Part shown: positions 38,636 to 49,718 of the stretch, piece after piece
Layout: every line of letters begins with the position of its first letter
Numbering within the stretch: position 1 is the first letter of the stretch
The notes under the pieces: generated by a model
What the model was told of the DNA's origin: nothing
Databases searched by the model: none
What the model saw: the letters and a program-made list of their open reading frames with translations, nothing else
Source of the DNA: Paracoccus cavernae
Lineage (GTDB): Bacteria > Pseudomonadota > Alphaproteobacteria > Rhodobacterales > Rhodobacteraceae
Length of the DNA stretch: 64,000 nt
Direction: 5' to 3'
Assembly: GCA_030410095.1 (NCBI GenBank)
Contig: JAUFRC010000001.1
Location: forward strand, 1,190,501-1,254,500
Position numbers and translations under genes: made by a program

Positions 38636-39517
38636 ATGTCCATCGCCTTCGTCACCATGGTCTATAACGACGCCTTCTTTCTCGAAATCTGGCTGCGCCA
38701 CTATCTGAAATACACCCAGCCCGAACATATCTATGTCGTGACCCACGGCCCCCAGCCCTATGCCCATGAAATGGCCAAGGGCTGCAATATCATCGAGATC
38801 GAGCGCGACCCCCGCAACCCGCGTCTCGATCAGGACCGCTTCGTCTATCTCAGCCAGTTCTGCTCCGAGCTGACGGCTTCCTATGACCGCGTCATCTGGA
38901 ACGATGTCGACGAAATCGTCATGCTCGACCCGCTTATGGGCTCGGATCTGACCGGCTATATCGATGCGATCCCCAAGAAGCAAAAGGTGGTGACGCCGTT
39001 GGGATTGGAGGTCATCCACCGCACCGATCTCGAAAGCGATTACGATTACGCGCGCGGCATGTTCGCGCAGCGCCGTTTCCTGCGCTGCAACGGCTGGTAC
39101 ACCAAGCCCAACATCACCTCGGTTCCGATCGTCTGGGGGCCGGACGGGCATGGATCGAGCCATAACAAGATCCACCTCGACCCCCACCTTTATACGTTCC
39201 ACCTCAAATGGTTCGACTACAACTTTCACCGCAACCGGCATCGCGAACGGTTGAAGTTCCGCTTCGACGACGAGGCGGGCAACGAGGTGATCATCGGAGC
39301 CGGCAGCTGGAGCTGGTCGGAGGCGACCTATGTCATCGTCTCGAACAGCTTCCTGCGCATGAGGATCAAGTCCGACGAGGGCGCCTTTGATTTCAGCCAT
39401 CTGCGCGAGCGCATTCTGGCGTCCTTCGTCGGCGGCGCCAACGGCAAGTACCGCATCTCGTGGTTCGCCGACGGCACATTGCATCCCCTGCCCGAACGCT
39501 TCATCGGGCTGATCTGA
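38636..39517 (+). CDS. Glycosyltransferase family 2-like protein
   Basis: The 293-residue intact protein starts MSIAFVTMVYNDAFFLEIWLRHYLKY, the pattern of GT2_4/DUF-type glycosyltransferases, and has WNDVDEIVML as the DxD-like nucleotide-sugar-binding motif. The C-terminal half (GMFAQRRFLRCNGWYTKPNITSVPIVWGPDGHG) is typical of this bacterial group. It lies 12 bases downstream of the FkbM gene and before a strong terminator, so the two form a small operon. The sugar transferred cannot be named. Confidence 0.8.
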   Translation: MSIAFVTMVYNDAFFLEIWLRHYLKYTQPEHIYVVTHGPQPYAHEMAKGCNIIEIERDPRNPRLDQDRFVYLSQFCSELTASYDRVIWNDVDEIVMLDPLMGSDLTGYIDAIPKKQKVVTPLGLEVIHRTDLESDYDYARGMFAQRRFLRCNGWYTKPNITSVPIVWGPDGHGSSHNKIHLDPHLYTFHLKWFDYNFHRNRHRERLKFRFDDEAGNEVIIGAGSWSWSEATYVIVSNSFLRMRIKSDEGAFDFSHLRERILASFVGGANGKYRISWFADGTLHPLPERFIGLI

Positions 39518-39567
39518 GACGCGGCCCCCAAGCTTGAAAGAGCGCAAATGCGTGGCCGGAAGCGAAA

Positions 39568-39594
39568 AAGCCGCGGGGATCCCTCCCGCGGCTT
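39568..39594 (+). terminator. Rho-independent terminator
   Basis: AAGCCGCGGG and CCCGCGGCTT pair around a 7-base loop, followed by ATTCGTTTT. It ends the FkbM-glycosyltransferase operon and may also serve the convergent guanylyltransferase gene. Confidence 0.75.
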
Positions 39595-39620
39595 ATTCGT
39601 TTTGGGCTAAGGCGATCGCT

Positions 39621-41064
39621 TCAGCTCCGGTGATAGAAATCCTCATAGCGGATGATGTCATCCTCGCCGAGATAGGTGCCCGTCTGGACCTCGATCAGAA
39701 CCATCGGAACCTTGCCCGGATTTTCCATACGGTGCACCGCGCCGAGCGGGATATAGACCGACTGGTTTTCACTGATCAGACGCACATCCTCGTCGACGGT
39801 GACCCGTGCAGTCCCCTCGACCACGATCCAATGTTCGGAGCGGTGGTGGTGGCTTTGCAAGGACAATGCCGCGCCGGGGTGGACGACGATGCGCTTGACC
39901 TGAAAGCGCGCGCCGAGAACAAGCGTCTCGTACCAGCCCCAAGGACGGTAATCGCGGGGCAAGGTCTCCGCCTGACGCGCACCCTTGAGCTTGAGCAGAT
40001 CGACCGCCTTCTTGACGTCTTGCGCTCGGTTCTTGGCCGCGACCAGAACCGCATCAGGCATGGCAACGACGATCATATTCTCGAGCCCGATGCCGACCAC
40101 GACCTGCCCCTCTGCCTCCGAACGCAGCAGCGTATCCGAGCAATCGATCGCCTCCGCCGGCCCGTGCCGCGCGACGCCGGACGCATCGGGGCCCTGCTCG
40201 CGCCAAACCGCGTCCCAGCCGCCCAGATCCGACCAGCCCGCAGCGAAGGGCACGACCGCGAGGTTGGGTGCCTTCTCCATCACCGCGTAATCGACGGAAA
40301 TCGAGGGGCCTGTGCGAAAGCCTTGGGCTCGAGCCGCAGGAAACCCAGATCGGCCTGCGCCTGATCCAGCGATTGTTCGACCGGCGCCAGCAACTCCGGC
40401 GCAAAGGCGCGATAGGCCGCAATCAGATCGCCCGCACGCGCAAGAAAAATCCCCGCATTCCACAGGTAATTGCCGGAGGCGAGCATGGCTTGCGCCCGTT
40501 CCGCCTCGGGCTTTTCGACGAAACGGCTCAGATCGAGCGGCGCGCCCGACCCGTCCGGCACGCTCGCCAGTTCGAGATAACCGTAGCCGGTCTCGGGCCG
40601 GTCGGGAGTGATGCCGAAAGTCACGATCTTGCCCGCGGCAACCGCGCTCAACCCGCGCGCCACCGCCGCGCGGAAGGCCTGTGCATCGGGAATGACGTGA
40701 TCGGAGGGGCGATCAGCAGGACCGCATCGGCGTCCTGCTTTTCGAGATGGAGCGCAGCCGCAAGAACCGCAGGGGCGGTATTGCGCGGCTCGGGCTCGAT
40801 CAGCACCGCGCCGGGATCGACACCAACCTCGACCAACTGCTCGGTCACGACAAAGCGGAAATCGCTGCCGGTCACGATCAGCGGCCGCGCAAAGGCAAGC
40901 TCGGCCGAGCTTTCGGCAAAGCGGAGCGCCGCCTGCTGGAACAAGGTGACATCCCCAAGAATCTTGGTGAATTGCTTGGGATAGGACTTGCGGGACAGCG
41001 GCCAGAGGCGGGTGCCCGAACCACCGGACAGAAGAACCGGGGTTACGTTCCGAAAATTGCTCAT
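39621..41064 (-). CDS. manC: Mannose-1-phosphate guanylyltransferase/mannose-6-phosphate isomerase (frameshifted)
   Basis: This is a type II bifunctional enzyme that makes GDP-mannose. The N-terminal guanylyltransferase carries VLLSGGSGTRLWPLSR and YPKQF. After a break near 40700 come FVEKPEAERAQAML and LWNAGIF. After a second break near 40305 come ISVDYAVMEK and GWSDLGGWDAVW. The C-terminal cupin with the type II isomerase pattern RPWGWYE..LQSHHHRSEHWIVVEGTARV completes the protein. Restored length is about 480 residues, normal for the family. It provides GDP-mannose for exopolysaccharide or lipopolysaccharide, together with manB. Confidence 0.92.
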
Positions 41065-41269
41065 GCGCGGGGCTACTTGGTTGGGATCGTTACTGTTAGA
41101 CAGCTAAACCCCAGTCTCCCCCTTTGCAAGCCAACCCTTGCCAAGCCCGTAAAGAGCGATGGATTTCAGGGCGTTCCGTATCCGACAGGCCGCAGCGCCC
41201 GTGCCCGCTGATCGTGCATTCGGGAACGCCCGCCCCGCGCGGCACCGCATTGCCGACGCAAGGCCGCGC

Positions 41270-41626
41270 TCAAAGCGCGCCCCAACCTCCGACGCCCGCG
41301 GCCATCAGGCCGAGCCAGAACAATTTGCACAGAAGATGCAAGGTTTGGTCCTGATTATAGCTGATCCGGTTGCCGCATTTGAGATCGTCGATCATCGCGT
41401 GGATCACGGTTTCCGCCAGCCCGAGCCAGAGGCTGCCGGTTACCAGCCCGACCATTCCGCCGTGGATCACCGAATGCGCGGCCATCGCCTGATACCACGG
41501 CACACCGGGGACAGGCGCGAAGCGGTTCTTGGCTTTGGCGAGAAATTCGCCCTGAAGCGGATAATCGGCGAGCATATGGGCAAAGAGCAAAAGCCCGAAG
41601 GTCTCGATCAGGCCGAAGGGGCTCAT
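41270..41626 (-). CDS. DUF3307 family membrane protein
   Basis: The product (about 118 residues from the ATG at 41626) reads MSPFGLIETFGLLLFAHMLADYPLQGEFLAKAKN, then an HxxxH-containing segment (AAHSVIHGGMVGLVTGSLWLG) and a final helix (LHLLCKLFWLGLMAAGVGGW). These are features of DUF3307, small inner-membrane proteins with three or four helices. Function is unknown. The upstream frame is open but lacks family resemblance. Confidence 0.7.
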   Translation of the reverse strand: MSPFGLIETFGLLLFAHMLADYPLQGEFLAKAKNRFAPVPGVPWYQAMAAHSVIHGGMVGLVTGSLWLGLAETVIHAMIDDLKCGNRISYNQDQTLHLLCKLFWLGLMAAGVGGWGAL

Positions 41627-41726
41627 GGGCACATCCCGCAGATTTTGGCGGCAAGCGGCATCGGAAAGGCAAACGACAGCTGGGTGAAGCCAAGCGGGCA
41701 GCACGCGGGGGCGCTGCAGGAGGATC

Positions 41727-43964
41727 CTATTTCGACCGCGCATAATAGACGCCATTCCAGTTCCCGTCCTCGTCTCGCTCGAATTCGTCCAATGGCCCGC
41801 CGACAAGATCGGCAATCCGCTCCTGATAAAGACGATAGACGCCGGACAGACGCCTGTCACTTGATAGCTCGCTATCCGTTAACAATTTCAATGCGCTAGA
41901 AAAGTTTCTTGCCCGATAATGCATCAAAAACGCGGCAAATGCCGATTGACCGGCGCGAAAGCCCGCATCTTTGGCGGCTTCGGCATCTCCGAGCAGCGCA
42001 TAAATCGTCACCGGCTTCTTGCGCCCGACCACGCTCACGCGGTCGATTTCGATGAAGGCCAACTCGGGCGCTGCGGCGCGTGTCGTCTCGGAGACGGCGA
42101 TGGCGATACCGTATTGCTTGGTCAGCCCCTCGATGCGCGCGCAAAGATTGACGCTGTCGCCAATCGCCGAATAGGAAAAGCGCCGGATCGAGCCGAGGTT
42201 GCCGACGCAGGCCGGACCGCTGTGCAGCCCGATGCCCACGCGGATATCGCGCCCTGTCTCGCGCCCCATGCGCTCGACCGCCGCGATCATGCCCAAAGCG
42301 GCGAGACAAGCCTTGCGCGGATGGTCGGCAATCGCGAGCGGCGCGTTCCAGAAAGCCATGATCGCATCGCCGATATATTTGTCGATCGTCGCTTCCTGCT
42401 CGAGCAGAACATCGGTCATCGGCGTCAGCAGGCCGTTGAGCAAAGCCGTGAGCGTGGTCGGATCAAGGGTCTCGGACAGGGTGGTAAAGCCGCGGATATC
42501 GGAAAAAGCACCGTCAGCTCGCGCTCTTCGCCGCCCAGTTGCAGCGCCTCGGGGTTTTCCGAGAGGCGGCTGACCAGCGTCGGCGAGAGATATTGCCCGA
42601 AGGCGCGGCGCACGAATTTCTTTTCGCGATTGCCCAGCAGGATCAGCAAAGGCGCGGTGACCAGAAACACCGCGAGCAGACAAAGCGCGGGCAGAACCGG
42701 ATCGAGAAGCAGGCCGAGATGGCGAAAACCGTACCAGGACGCGCCCGCCACGCCCGCAAGCATCAGGCAAAGCGCGAGGCTGCTGAGGACCGGCCCGCCC
42801 CAAGCCACGACCGCGACCAGCACGAGCCCCGCGACAAAGGCCGCGGCGATTTCGAGGCCCAGAGCCCATTCGGGACGGATCAGGAAACTCTGGTTGATGA
42901 TCTGGTCGATGACTTCGGCATGGACCTTGACCCCGGCCATGCCGCGGAGATCGGCGTCGCCACGATATCGCGCAGACCGATGGCGCTGGTGCCGATCAGG
43001 ACGATCCGCCCCTCGAGAGCAGCTCGGATCTCCGCGCCTCGGGCCGGATCCAAAATCGTGGCGGCGGAAATGACGGGCATTGTCGGCATTCCGGAATAAT
43101 GCAGCCAGAATTCGCCATTCGGGCCGGTCGGTATTTCGAAATCCGCGACCTTGAGCCCGAGCATCCCTGCCCCGCCCTGCCGGCCGCCGATCTCGCCGCT
43201 GGCATCGCTCGAACGGATGATGAAGCCGCTGGCGCCGGTTGCGACGCGCAGCGCCTCGATCCCGAGCGCGGGTAAAGTCCCTCGGGGCTGCCCACGACCA
43301 TCGGCATGCGTCGCACGACGCTATCGGCCGAAAGGGAATAGGAAAAATTGCCGATGCCGCGCGCGGCCCCTGACAGAATTGCCAGATTGCCGACGCCGCC
43401 CGCATAATGGGGCAAGTAGCCGTTTGGATCGCTGCCGCCATAGGAAAAGCCCGCTTTGGGTCGCGCGATCCCCGTCTTGGTCTCGTTGCTGAGCGCGACG
43501 CCCAGCACCACCGGATTGCGCGCGATCGCCTGTGCGAAAGCCTCGTCATTATCCGTAATCGCCGCGCCTTGCGGTATTTCGACCCGCGCGCCCATTGCTT
43601 CAAGGCTGCGCACGGCCTCTTCGAGCGAGGTCCGGTCCGGCTCGGAAAAGGCGATATCGAGTGCGATCACGGCCGCGCCCGATTGCCCGATCACATCGAT
43701 CAGTCCGGCCATGCGGTTGCGTGGCCAGGGCCACTGCCCCAGAGCCGCAATCGATGCCTCGTCGATATCGACCACCGCAACCGCTGGATCGCCTGCCGCG
43801 CGTGGCGACAGGCGCTGATAGGCGTCAAAGACCTGATAGCTGAGGCGGTTGAGCGCGCCGCGCGCCCACCGTCAGCGAAAGCACGAGACAAAGGGTGACG
43901 ATCCCCGCCAATACGACCACCGCACGACGACGCGCGGCGGGGAACGGGGCCAGAAAGACGCCAT
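41727..43964 (-). CDS. CHASE2-domain adenylate cyclase (frameshifted)
   Basis: The N-terminus has one membrane segment (VVVLAGIVTLCLVLSLTVG), then an extracytoplasmic CHASE2 sensor domain (PAVAVVDIDEASIAALGQWPWPRNRMAGLIDVI). Three further helices follow (near 42880-42650), then a class III cyclase domain. Catalytic features are SDIRGFTTL (first metal aspartate), IDKYIGDAIMAFWN (adenine-selective lysine and second aspartate) and YSAIGDSVNLCARIEG (transition-state residues). It should make cAMP in response to an envelope signal. Frames break near 43930, 43850, 43270, 42945 and 42510. The start overlaps the preceding gene region: its ATG at 43964 lies 7 bases after the FecR gene stop, so they are one operon. 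Confidence 0.82.
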
Positions 43965-43971
43965 CCGCCCC

Positions 43972-45843
43972 CTATCGCGAGCCGCCGAAGATGCCGTTCG
44001 CCGACCATTCGCTCCCGGCCTCGAAGGCGCTGAAACCGCCGCCGATCCCTGCCGCGGGAGTACCGCCGTCGTTGAAGAACCCGCCTGAAATCACGCCGTT
44101 CACGTTGCCGCCGCCGAGCTCGCCGATGAAACCGTTATCCGCACCCGCAACCGGCGTCATGTCGATCGTCTGCGTGCCGAAATTGCGCCCGTCGAAATCG
44201 GTGATCTGGATATCGCCTTGACCTGATCCGAAGTCGACCTGCGCAGTCATGCCGCCGCTGGCCTCGTAGGTATTGCCCGCGTTGAACACGGTCCCGACAG
44301 CATTGCCGGTATAGGTCGCCGATCCCGTCAGAGGCATCTCAGCCGCCGAGGTCGGTTGCCCGATGATCCAGAAACCTTCGACCGGATCGGTGAAGCTTCC
44401 GTCGCTCGGCCCTTCTGCCGCCCAGCTTCCCCAGCTCATGAATTCGCAATCGCAAAGCGCGGATTGGTCTGGCGCGACCTCGACCCGCCCGACCGCATTG
44501 CTCGCGCCGAAATCGGTATTGTCGGTGTAATGGCCCTCGGGGGCGGTGGTGACAAAGGGCGCGTCGCCCCAGTTGGAATGGATGAAGCGCGACGTGAAGC
44601 TGTTGGTCGCCGGATCGAAAGACATGCTGGCCGTGCCGCGGCCGCCGCCCTGCCGTCCGGTCGTCATGCTGAAGCCCTCATAGGGGCCGTCGAACGGTAC
44701 AACGACCGGCGGCTCGGGTTCAGGTTCGGGCCCCGGCGGCTCCGGCTCGGGTTCGGGCTCGGGCCCCGGAGGCTCGGGTTCGGGCTCGGGTCCCGGAGGC
44801 TCGGGCTCGGGTTCGGGTCCCGGAGGCTCGGGCTCGGGTTCGGGCCCCGGCGGCTCGGGTTCGGGTATGACTGCAGTAATCCGCTCGCCGAGATTGGCGT
44901 CGCCCGAATCCGCGACACCACCGTCGCTCTCGTCGAGCAGAACATCACCGAATTCGGGCGACGCGAGCCCCGTCCCGCCCGGCCAGCCGGCATCCGGCCC
45001 CACCTCGGGCGCCTCGCCCAGACCGCTTTGCCCCAATGCCGCGAGAAGTGCCGCAAGCGCCTGCGGATCGGGCGGCCCGAGCGGCGACTGGCTGTTGGTC
45101 AGGGCACCGCTCAGCGCGGGGATCCAGTCGGGCGGCGTCAGGATTACCTGAGGCGGGGCGAAAACCCGGGCGGCAAAGCACCCGCGCCAGCCGTTGCGGA
45201 AGCCATGCCCCCGCCCTGTGCGCCGCCTGCAGGCGATGCGGCCCCAAGAGCCGGCGGCACAGGCGCGCCTGTCTCTCCAAAAACAATCGAGCTTCCCGGT
45301 TGGGTCACGACGACACGCTGCCCGTCGGGCAGCGTCAAGGTCAGCTCGTCGCCGAAGACCAGCGAAATATGGGGCGGAATATCACCGATCCGATGCAGCT
45401 GGAAATCGACGATTGCGCCCCTTATCCCCGCCACGCCGATCGGGGTTTCGACGTTCATCCCGCCCTCGCCCTTCGAGGCCGCGCCGCCGATGAAGCGAAA
45501 GGCCCCCGCGACGCGCTCGCCGCAATGCTGGCGCGGTCGGCCTCGGGGTCATAGACGAAACGGTCGATCGTCAACGACGAATTCGGCCCGACGGTAAAGT
45601 TGCTGCCGTCGGCCAAAGGATCTGAACGATACCGGCGGCATCGGTATCGAAGACCTCGTTATGGACGACATTCTGCCCGACCTCGACCACGCGGGCCGAG
45701 CTGCCGCCGCGATGGGATTGTGCATCCGGATTGACCGCAGCCGCTACACCGACATCCTGCGCGCGAACCGGAGAAACGATCAGCTCTCCCGCGTTCAGCC
45801 CCGCCAGCGCCGTGCAACCCATCAGGAAAAAGCGGTTCATCAT
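43972..45843 (-). CDS. FecR-domain protein with proline/glutamate repeats and C-terminal TbpB-like barrel (frameshifted)
   Basis: After a signal-like N-terminus (MNRFFLMGCTALAGLNAGELIVSP) comes a FecR domain: VFDTDAAGIVQILLADGS, FRFIGGAASKGEGG and NVETPIGVAGIRGAIVDF. A Gly/Pro-rich stretch follows, then about five PGPEPEPEPP repeats, and finally a beta-barrel domain of TbpB/Slam-substrate type (GSATYTGNAVGTVFNAGN, MTAQVDFGSGQGDIQI, GNVNGVISGGFFND, WSANGIFGGSR). Frames break near 45615, 45520 and 45160. FecR normally senses outer-membrane signals; the C-terminal barrel is the recognition domain for type XI (Slam) secretion, so this protein is the likely cargo of the upstream barrel gene. I found no lipobox. 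Confidence 0.75.
44700..44868. repeat. Tandem repeat coding for PGPEPEPEPP
   Basis: About five copies of a 30-bp unit (GGCTCGGGTTCGGGCCCCGG and variants) encode an extended proline/glutamate linker in the FecR-domain protein. Such in-frame repeats change copy number easily, so length variation between strains is expected. Confidence 0.85.
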
Positions 45844-45852
45844 GGCCTGACC

Positions 45853-47342
45853 TCAAAACTGGTGAACGAATGACGCGCCGAAGGTCGCGTCATGGAAGGT
45901 GCGGATATCGTAGTTCGAGCGCACCGAGCGGTAGCCGCCATAGACCTGCAAATTGAGCTGGTCCTTCAGCGGCACCGTCTGGACAAGCTGGAGCGAATAC
46001 TCCGTCCCGCGCTGCTTTTCGGTATGGCTGACCACGCGGTTGGGCGCATCGTTGTGGCGGCGCGCGATCCGGCCGATCGCGGTCAGCGTCCAGGGATCGG
46101 TATCGATCTCGAAGGGCGCATCGAAACGGTGGCTGACCCCGAGTTGCAGATTGCCCTCCCAATAGGAGAGCGATCGTCCTCGGCGCTGCGGCGTTCGGCG
46201 CCAAGTCCGGCGAAGCCCTGCCAATTGGCCGAAAACTGGCGCGAGAGCGAGCCCGACAGCCGGTAACGCTCCCCGCTCAGCCGGTCGCTGCGCGGGCGCT
46301 GGCGGGTCGAGCGGTAATCCTCCTGACGGAAATCGAAGCTCAAACGCGCCAAGGTCGCACGCCCGCGAGGGGCCTGAAATCCGAAGGACAGCCCGTAGTT
46401 GGTATAGTTAGGATCGCCACCCAACATGCCTCCGCCCGCCACGGCCGAGGCGCTGAAACGCCCGCCCTTGAGCCCGAAACGGTCCAGAGCGAAAACCGGA
46501 CCCGCGCGGAACTCTGCCTCGAGGCTCGAGATATCCTTGCGCTCGGCAAATTCGCTGGCGGAAAGCCGGAAATCATATTGCAGCGCGACATCGCGGTAGG
46601 GCAGCGGCTGGCGATAGCCGAGCGAAAGCCCGACCTCGGCGGCGATATCGGGCGTTCCGCGCGCGATATCGTCGAGAATATAGTCGAGTCCCTGAAGATT
46701 GACCGTCGCGCCACCCGGACCGGCATTGGCGTTGCTGTGATGACGAAAGCCCACCGAAAGCTGGCCCGTCCAGCCGGTCTTGCCCTTGCCGCCATCCATC
46801 GCGCGCAAGAAGCCGTCGACCTTGGCGCGCACGGCGGGCGGCGTGTCGGAGCGCGCCATCACCTGCGCAAAATAGCCACGCGAGGCCGAATAGGCGCCGA
46901 GCTGATAGTACAGCGCGCCGAGTTCGAGCTGGAGCCGCGGGGTATTGGGCACGCGCACCAACATGCGCTCGTAGGTCGCGATCGCCCCTTCGAGATCGCC
47001 CATCCGCGTCGAGATCTGCGCATAGGCAAAGGCCGCATCCAGATCGGCGGGATTTTGGCGCACCCGCACCAAAAGCGCGCGCCGCCGCGCCTCGAGCGAA
47101 GCCAAAAGCGCGCCGTTCTCCTGGGGCGGCAGGTTATAGCGGCGCATGTCGACCGGTTGCGGCGCAGCCTGTGCCGCAGGAGCGCTCCGCGCGGTCGCGG
47201 TCGCGGCCGCCGGCGCGGTTGTTTGCGCATCCGCCTGCCCGCCCAGCCCCGCAAGCCCGAAAAGCGATGTCGCGGCAAGCAAAAGCGCATGGGCCGCAAC
47301 AGAGGAATTCCGGCTGACGGAACCCGCCCCGAAGCCCCTCAC
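45853..47342 (-). CDS. TPR plus outer-membrane barrel protein, Slam/type XI secretion-like (frameshifted)
   Basis: The signal-like region AAHALLLAATSLFGLAGLGGQADAQ is followed by TPR repeats (DAAFAYAQISTRMGDLEGAIATYERML..LGALYYQLGAYSASRGYF). The C-terminal ~280 residues form a beta-barrel (GQLSVGFRHHSNANAG, LSLGYRQPLPYRDVALQYDFRL, ending FGASFVHQF with terminal phenylalanine, the usual C-terminal signal of outer-membrane proteins). TPR plus 14-strand DUF560-type barrel is the Slam architecture, which moves TbpB-like proteins to the surface or outside the cell. One frame break lies near 46165. The start is uncertain: GTG at 47342 fits the signal peptide, but the frame is open to 47516. Stop to FecR start is 10 bases, so they are co-transcribed. 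Confidence 0.72.
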
Positions 47343-47844
47343 GCCAAGCGCGAGGCGGCTGCGTTTTTCGCGGATCTGCGCCACATTCGTCTGCTCGAAA
47401 CCCTTACGTGCCAAAATCAGGCCTCCCTGCGGCAAAACCCGCTCATCGTAAAACGTTCTGGCCCAAATCCGGCGAACCGAATCCGGCCGGCCAAAAAGGG
47501 CGCGCGATCGGCACAATCAAATGCAGACAATCTTCTACATCCGGTCCTTGAGCATCTACCTGTTTCTATAGACATGTTTTCGCGCGTTACGCAAAGGAAG
47601 CAGCCCTGAATGCACTTGAACCGCATCTTTTGGTTGTGCTCTATGGCTTTGAGGTCGCGGTTTCCATCTGACGGTCCCGCGCGCCTGCCGCCGCATGGAT
47701 GCTCCGAAAAATGCCCGAACGCTCCCCGATCTGCCGCGCAGTTGCCGCAAGATTTGCGGGGCAGACCCATGGCGCGCGCATGCGTCCCGCCCTGTTTCCC
47801 GTCCCTAATCCCGCCCCGCTCCCCGCTCGTGAAAGCCCGATGTC
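47343..47844. other. Divergent promoter region of the surface-signalling locus
   Basis: This stretch lies between the barrel gene (minus) and the cyclic-nucleotide-binding patatin gene (plus), and holds no convincing gene if the barrel start is at 47342. It contains AT-rich patches around 47530-47620 suited to two promoters. I looked for a CRP-type TGTGA-N6-TCACA palindrome and did not see one. Confidence 0.5.
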
Positions 47845-49672
47845 ATGAAAGCCACGACCAAGGATCTGCCCGCATCCGCCCTCGATCTGATGAAAGAGCT
47901 CAGCCCGCAGGAACGCGAGGCGGTCATGGAAAATGCGGTCATGCGCCTGATCCCGCGCGGCGAGATCATCGTGCATCAGGGCGACGAGGCCGACCGCGTC
48001 TATTACGTCCTTCGCGGCAAATTCGAGGTTCTGCGCGACCGTAATCACGTCGTGGCCGAAATCGGTCCGGGCGAACCCATCGGCGAGATCGCCTTTTTCG
48101 CGGGGCTGACGCGGACGGCCGATGTCATTGCTTTGCGCGACAGCGACGTGATCGAGCTCGACCGCGAGGCCTATGACAAGATTTCGCGCTCTGTTCCCGC
48201 TTTCACGCGGATGATCCTGCGCTCCTTCGGGCGCAGGCTGGCTGCGGCAACCTCGACCGCGCCCTCGCTGGCGCTGCGCATCGCGGGGGCGATCGGGATC
48301 TGTGCGGCCGGCAGCCGCCCCATGCCGCAAGCCTTTGTCGAGGGACTTTGCAGCGAACTTTCCAAGCTGGGCCACGGCACGCCGATCCGGCATAGCGACC
48401 TGCCCGCCGATCACGCGACGCTCGACGACCGAGCCGTGACCGAATGGCTGGCCATGCGCGAGCGCGAGCTTGGACGGCTGCTTCTGGTCACGGGCGAAGG
48501 AAACGCGCGCTGGGACCGCTTGGCGCTGCGCCAGTGCGATTTCCTGCTTTTATGCGGCTACGGTCCCGAGGGTCGGGACGGCCCCGTCCCGCGCAACCCT
48601 TTGGAAGATTTCGCCTTGCCGCTTTTTCGTGCCGAGCATGTCGGCCTTGCGCTTTGGCGCGAGAAAGACAGCGAGCCGATCCGCGACACGATCAACTGGC
48701 TCGGCAACCGCAGCCTCCAGCTCCATCACCATATCGCGCTCGACACGGACCGAGATGTGGCGCGGCTCGCGCGTTTCCTTTCGGGCAAAGCTCTCGGCAT
48801 GGTGTTGGGCGGCGGCGGGGCCTTGGGCGCGGCGCATCTGGGCACCCTGCGCGCCCTGATCGACGCAGGCGCGCGGATCGATCTTTTCGGCGGCACCAGC
48901 ATCGGCTCCTCCGTCGCGCTCGAGATGGCGCGCAACCCCGGATCCGCCGACCGGATCGACCATTTCGAGGCCTTCTTTCTGCGCCGACGCGCGCTTTCGA
49001 AACTGACGCTGCCGCTTTACAGCGTCTTCGATTCCATCATTTCGACCGCGAGTTGCGGCAGGAATTCGGCGACAGCCTGATCGAGGATCTGCCGCTCAAT
49101 GCTTTCGCCGTCGCCTCGAACCTTTCGACCCATGAAGTCGTGGTGCAGCGGCGCGGTCTGTGCTGGCGTGCGGTGCGGGCCTCGGCCGCCATTCCCGCTG
49201 CCCTTCCGCCGCTGGTGACCGAAAGCGGCGAGGTGCTGATCGACGGCGCGATCATGGACAATGTGCCCGTGAGCCAGATGCGGCGGCTCAAATCCGGCCC
49301 CAATATCGCGGTAATCCTCTCGCCCGAGGATGATTGGCGCATCAGCCGTCGCCACGACAGCCTGCCCTCGCGGCGCAGGCTCGCAGGCGAATTGGCGCTG
49401 CGCCGTCACGACGGGGCGATTTCCCCAAGATCATCGAGGTCGTCGGCCGCGCCATGATGGTCGCGAACAGCCGCGTCATGCGCCAGATTTCCGTCCATGG
49501 CGACCTGCTGCTCGAGCCGCCTTCGGTGCCGGGGATGGGACTTCTCGACTGGAAGCACATCCGCGCACAAGAAACCGCAGCCTACGAGTACACGATGGCG
49601 CTTTTGGACAAGGCCGGCAGTTTCGAGGCCCTTTTGGCGGGCCAAACTGTCGAGGACGGCGACGGGGACTGA
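47845..49672 (+). CDS. Cyclic-nucleotide-binding patatin-like phospholipase (frameshifted)
   Basis: The N-terminal cyclic-nucleotide-binding domain (residues ~20-130) has GEPIGEIAFFAGLTRTADV, with the glutamate and arginine that bind the cyclic phosphate. The patatin domain follows with LGGGGALGAAHLG (oxyanion hole), GGTSIGSS (GxSxG serine) and, after a frame break near 49040, DGAIMDN (catalytic aspartate). A second break lies near 49420, and the protein ends at 49672. Such NTE-type proteins hydrolyse membrane phospholipids and can be switched by cyclic nucleotides. It is divergent to the cyclase operon, so the cAMP made there could activate it. Length about 608 residues. Confidence 0.82.
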
Positions 49673-49718
49673 TCCGGCCTCTCTCCGAGAGAAGCAGCCC
49701 CGATCCGATAGCCGCGCC

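Noticed and set aside
44700-44868. CRISPR-like array
   Set aside because: The repeats are contiguous, have no unique spacers and encode a proline/glutamate linker in frame.
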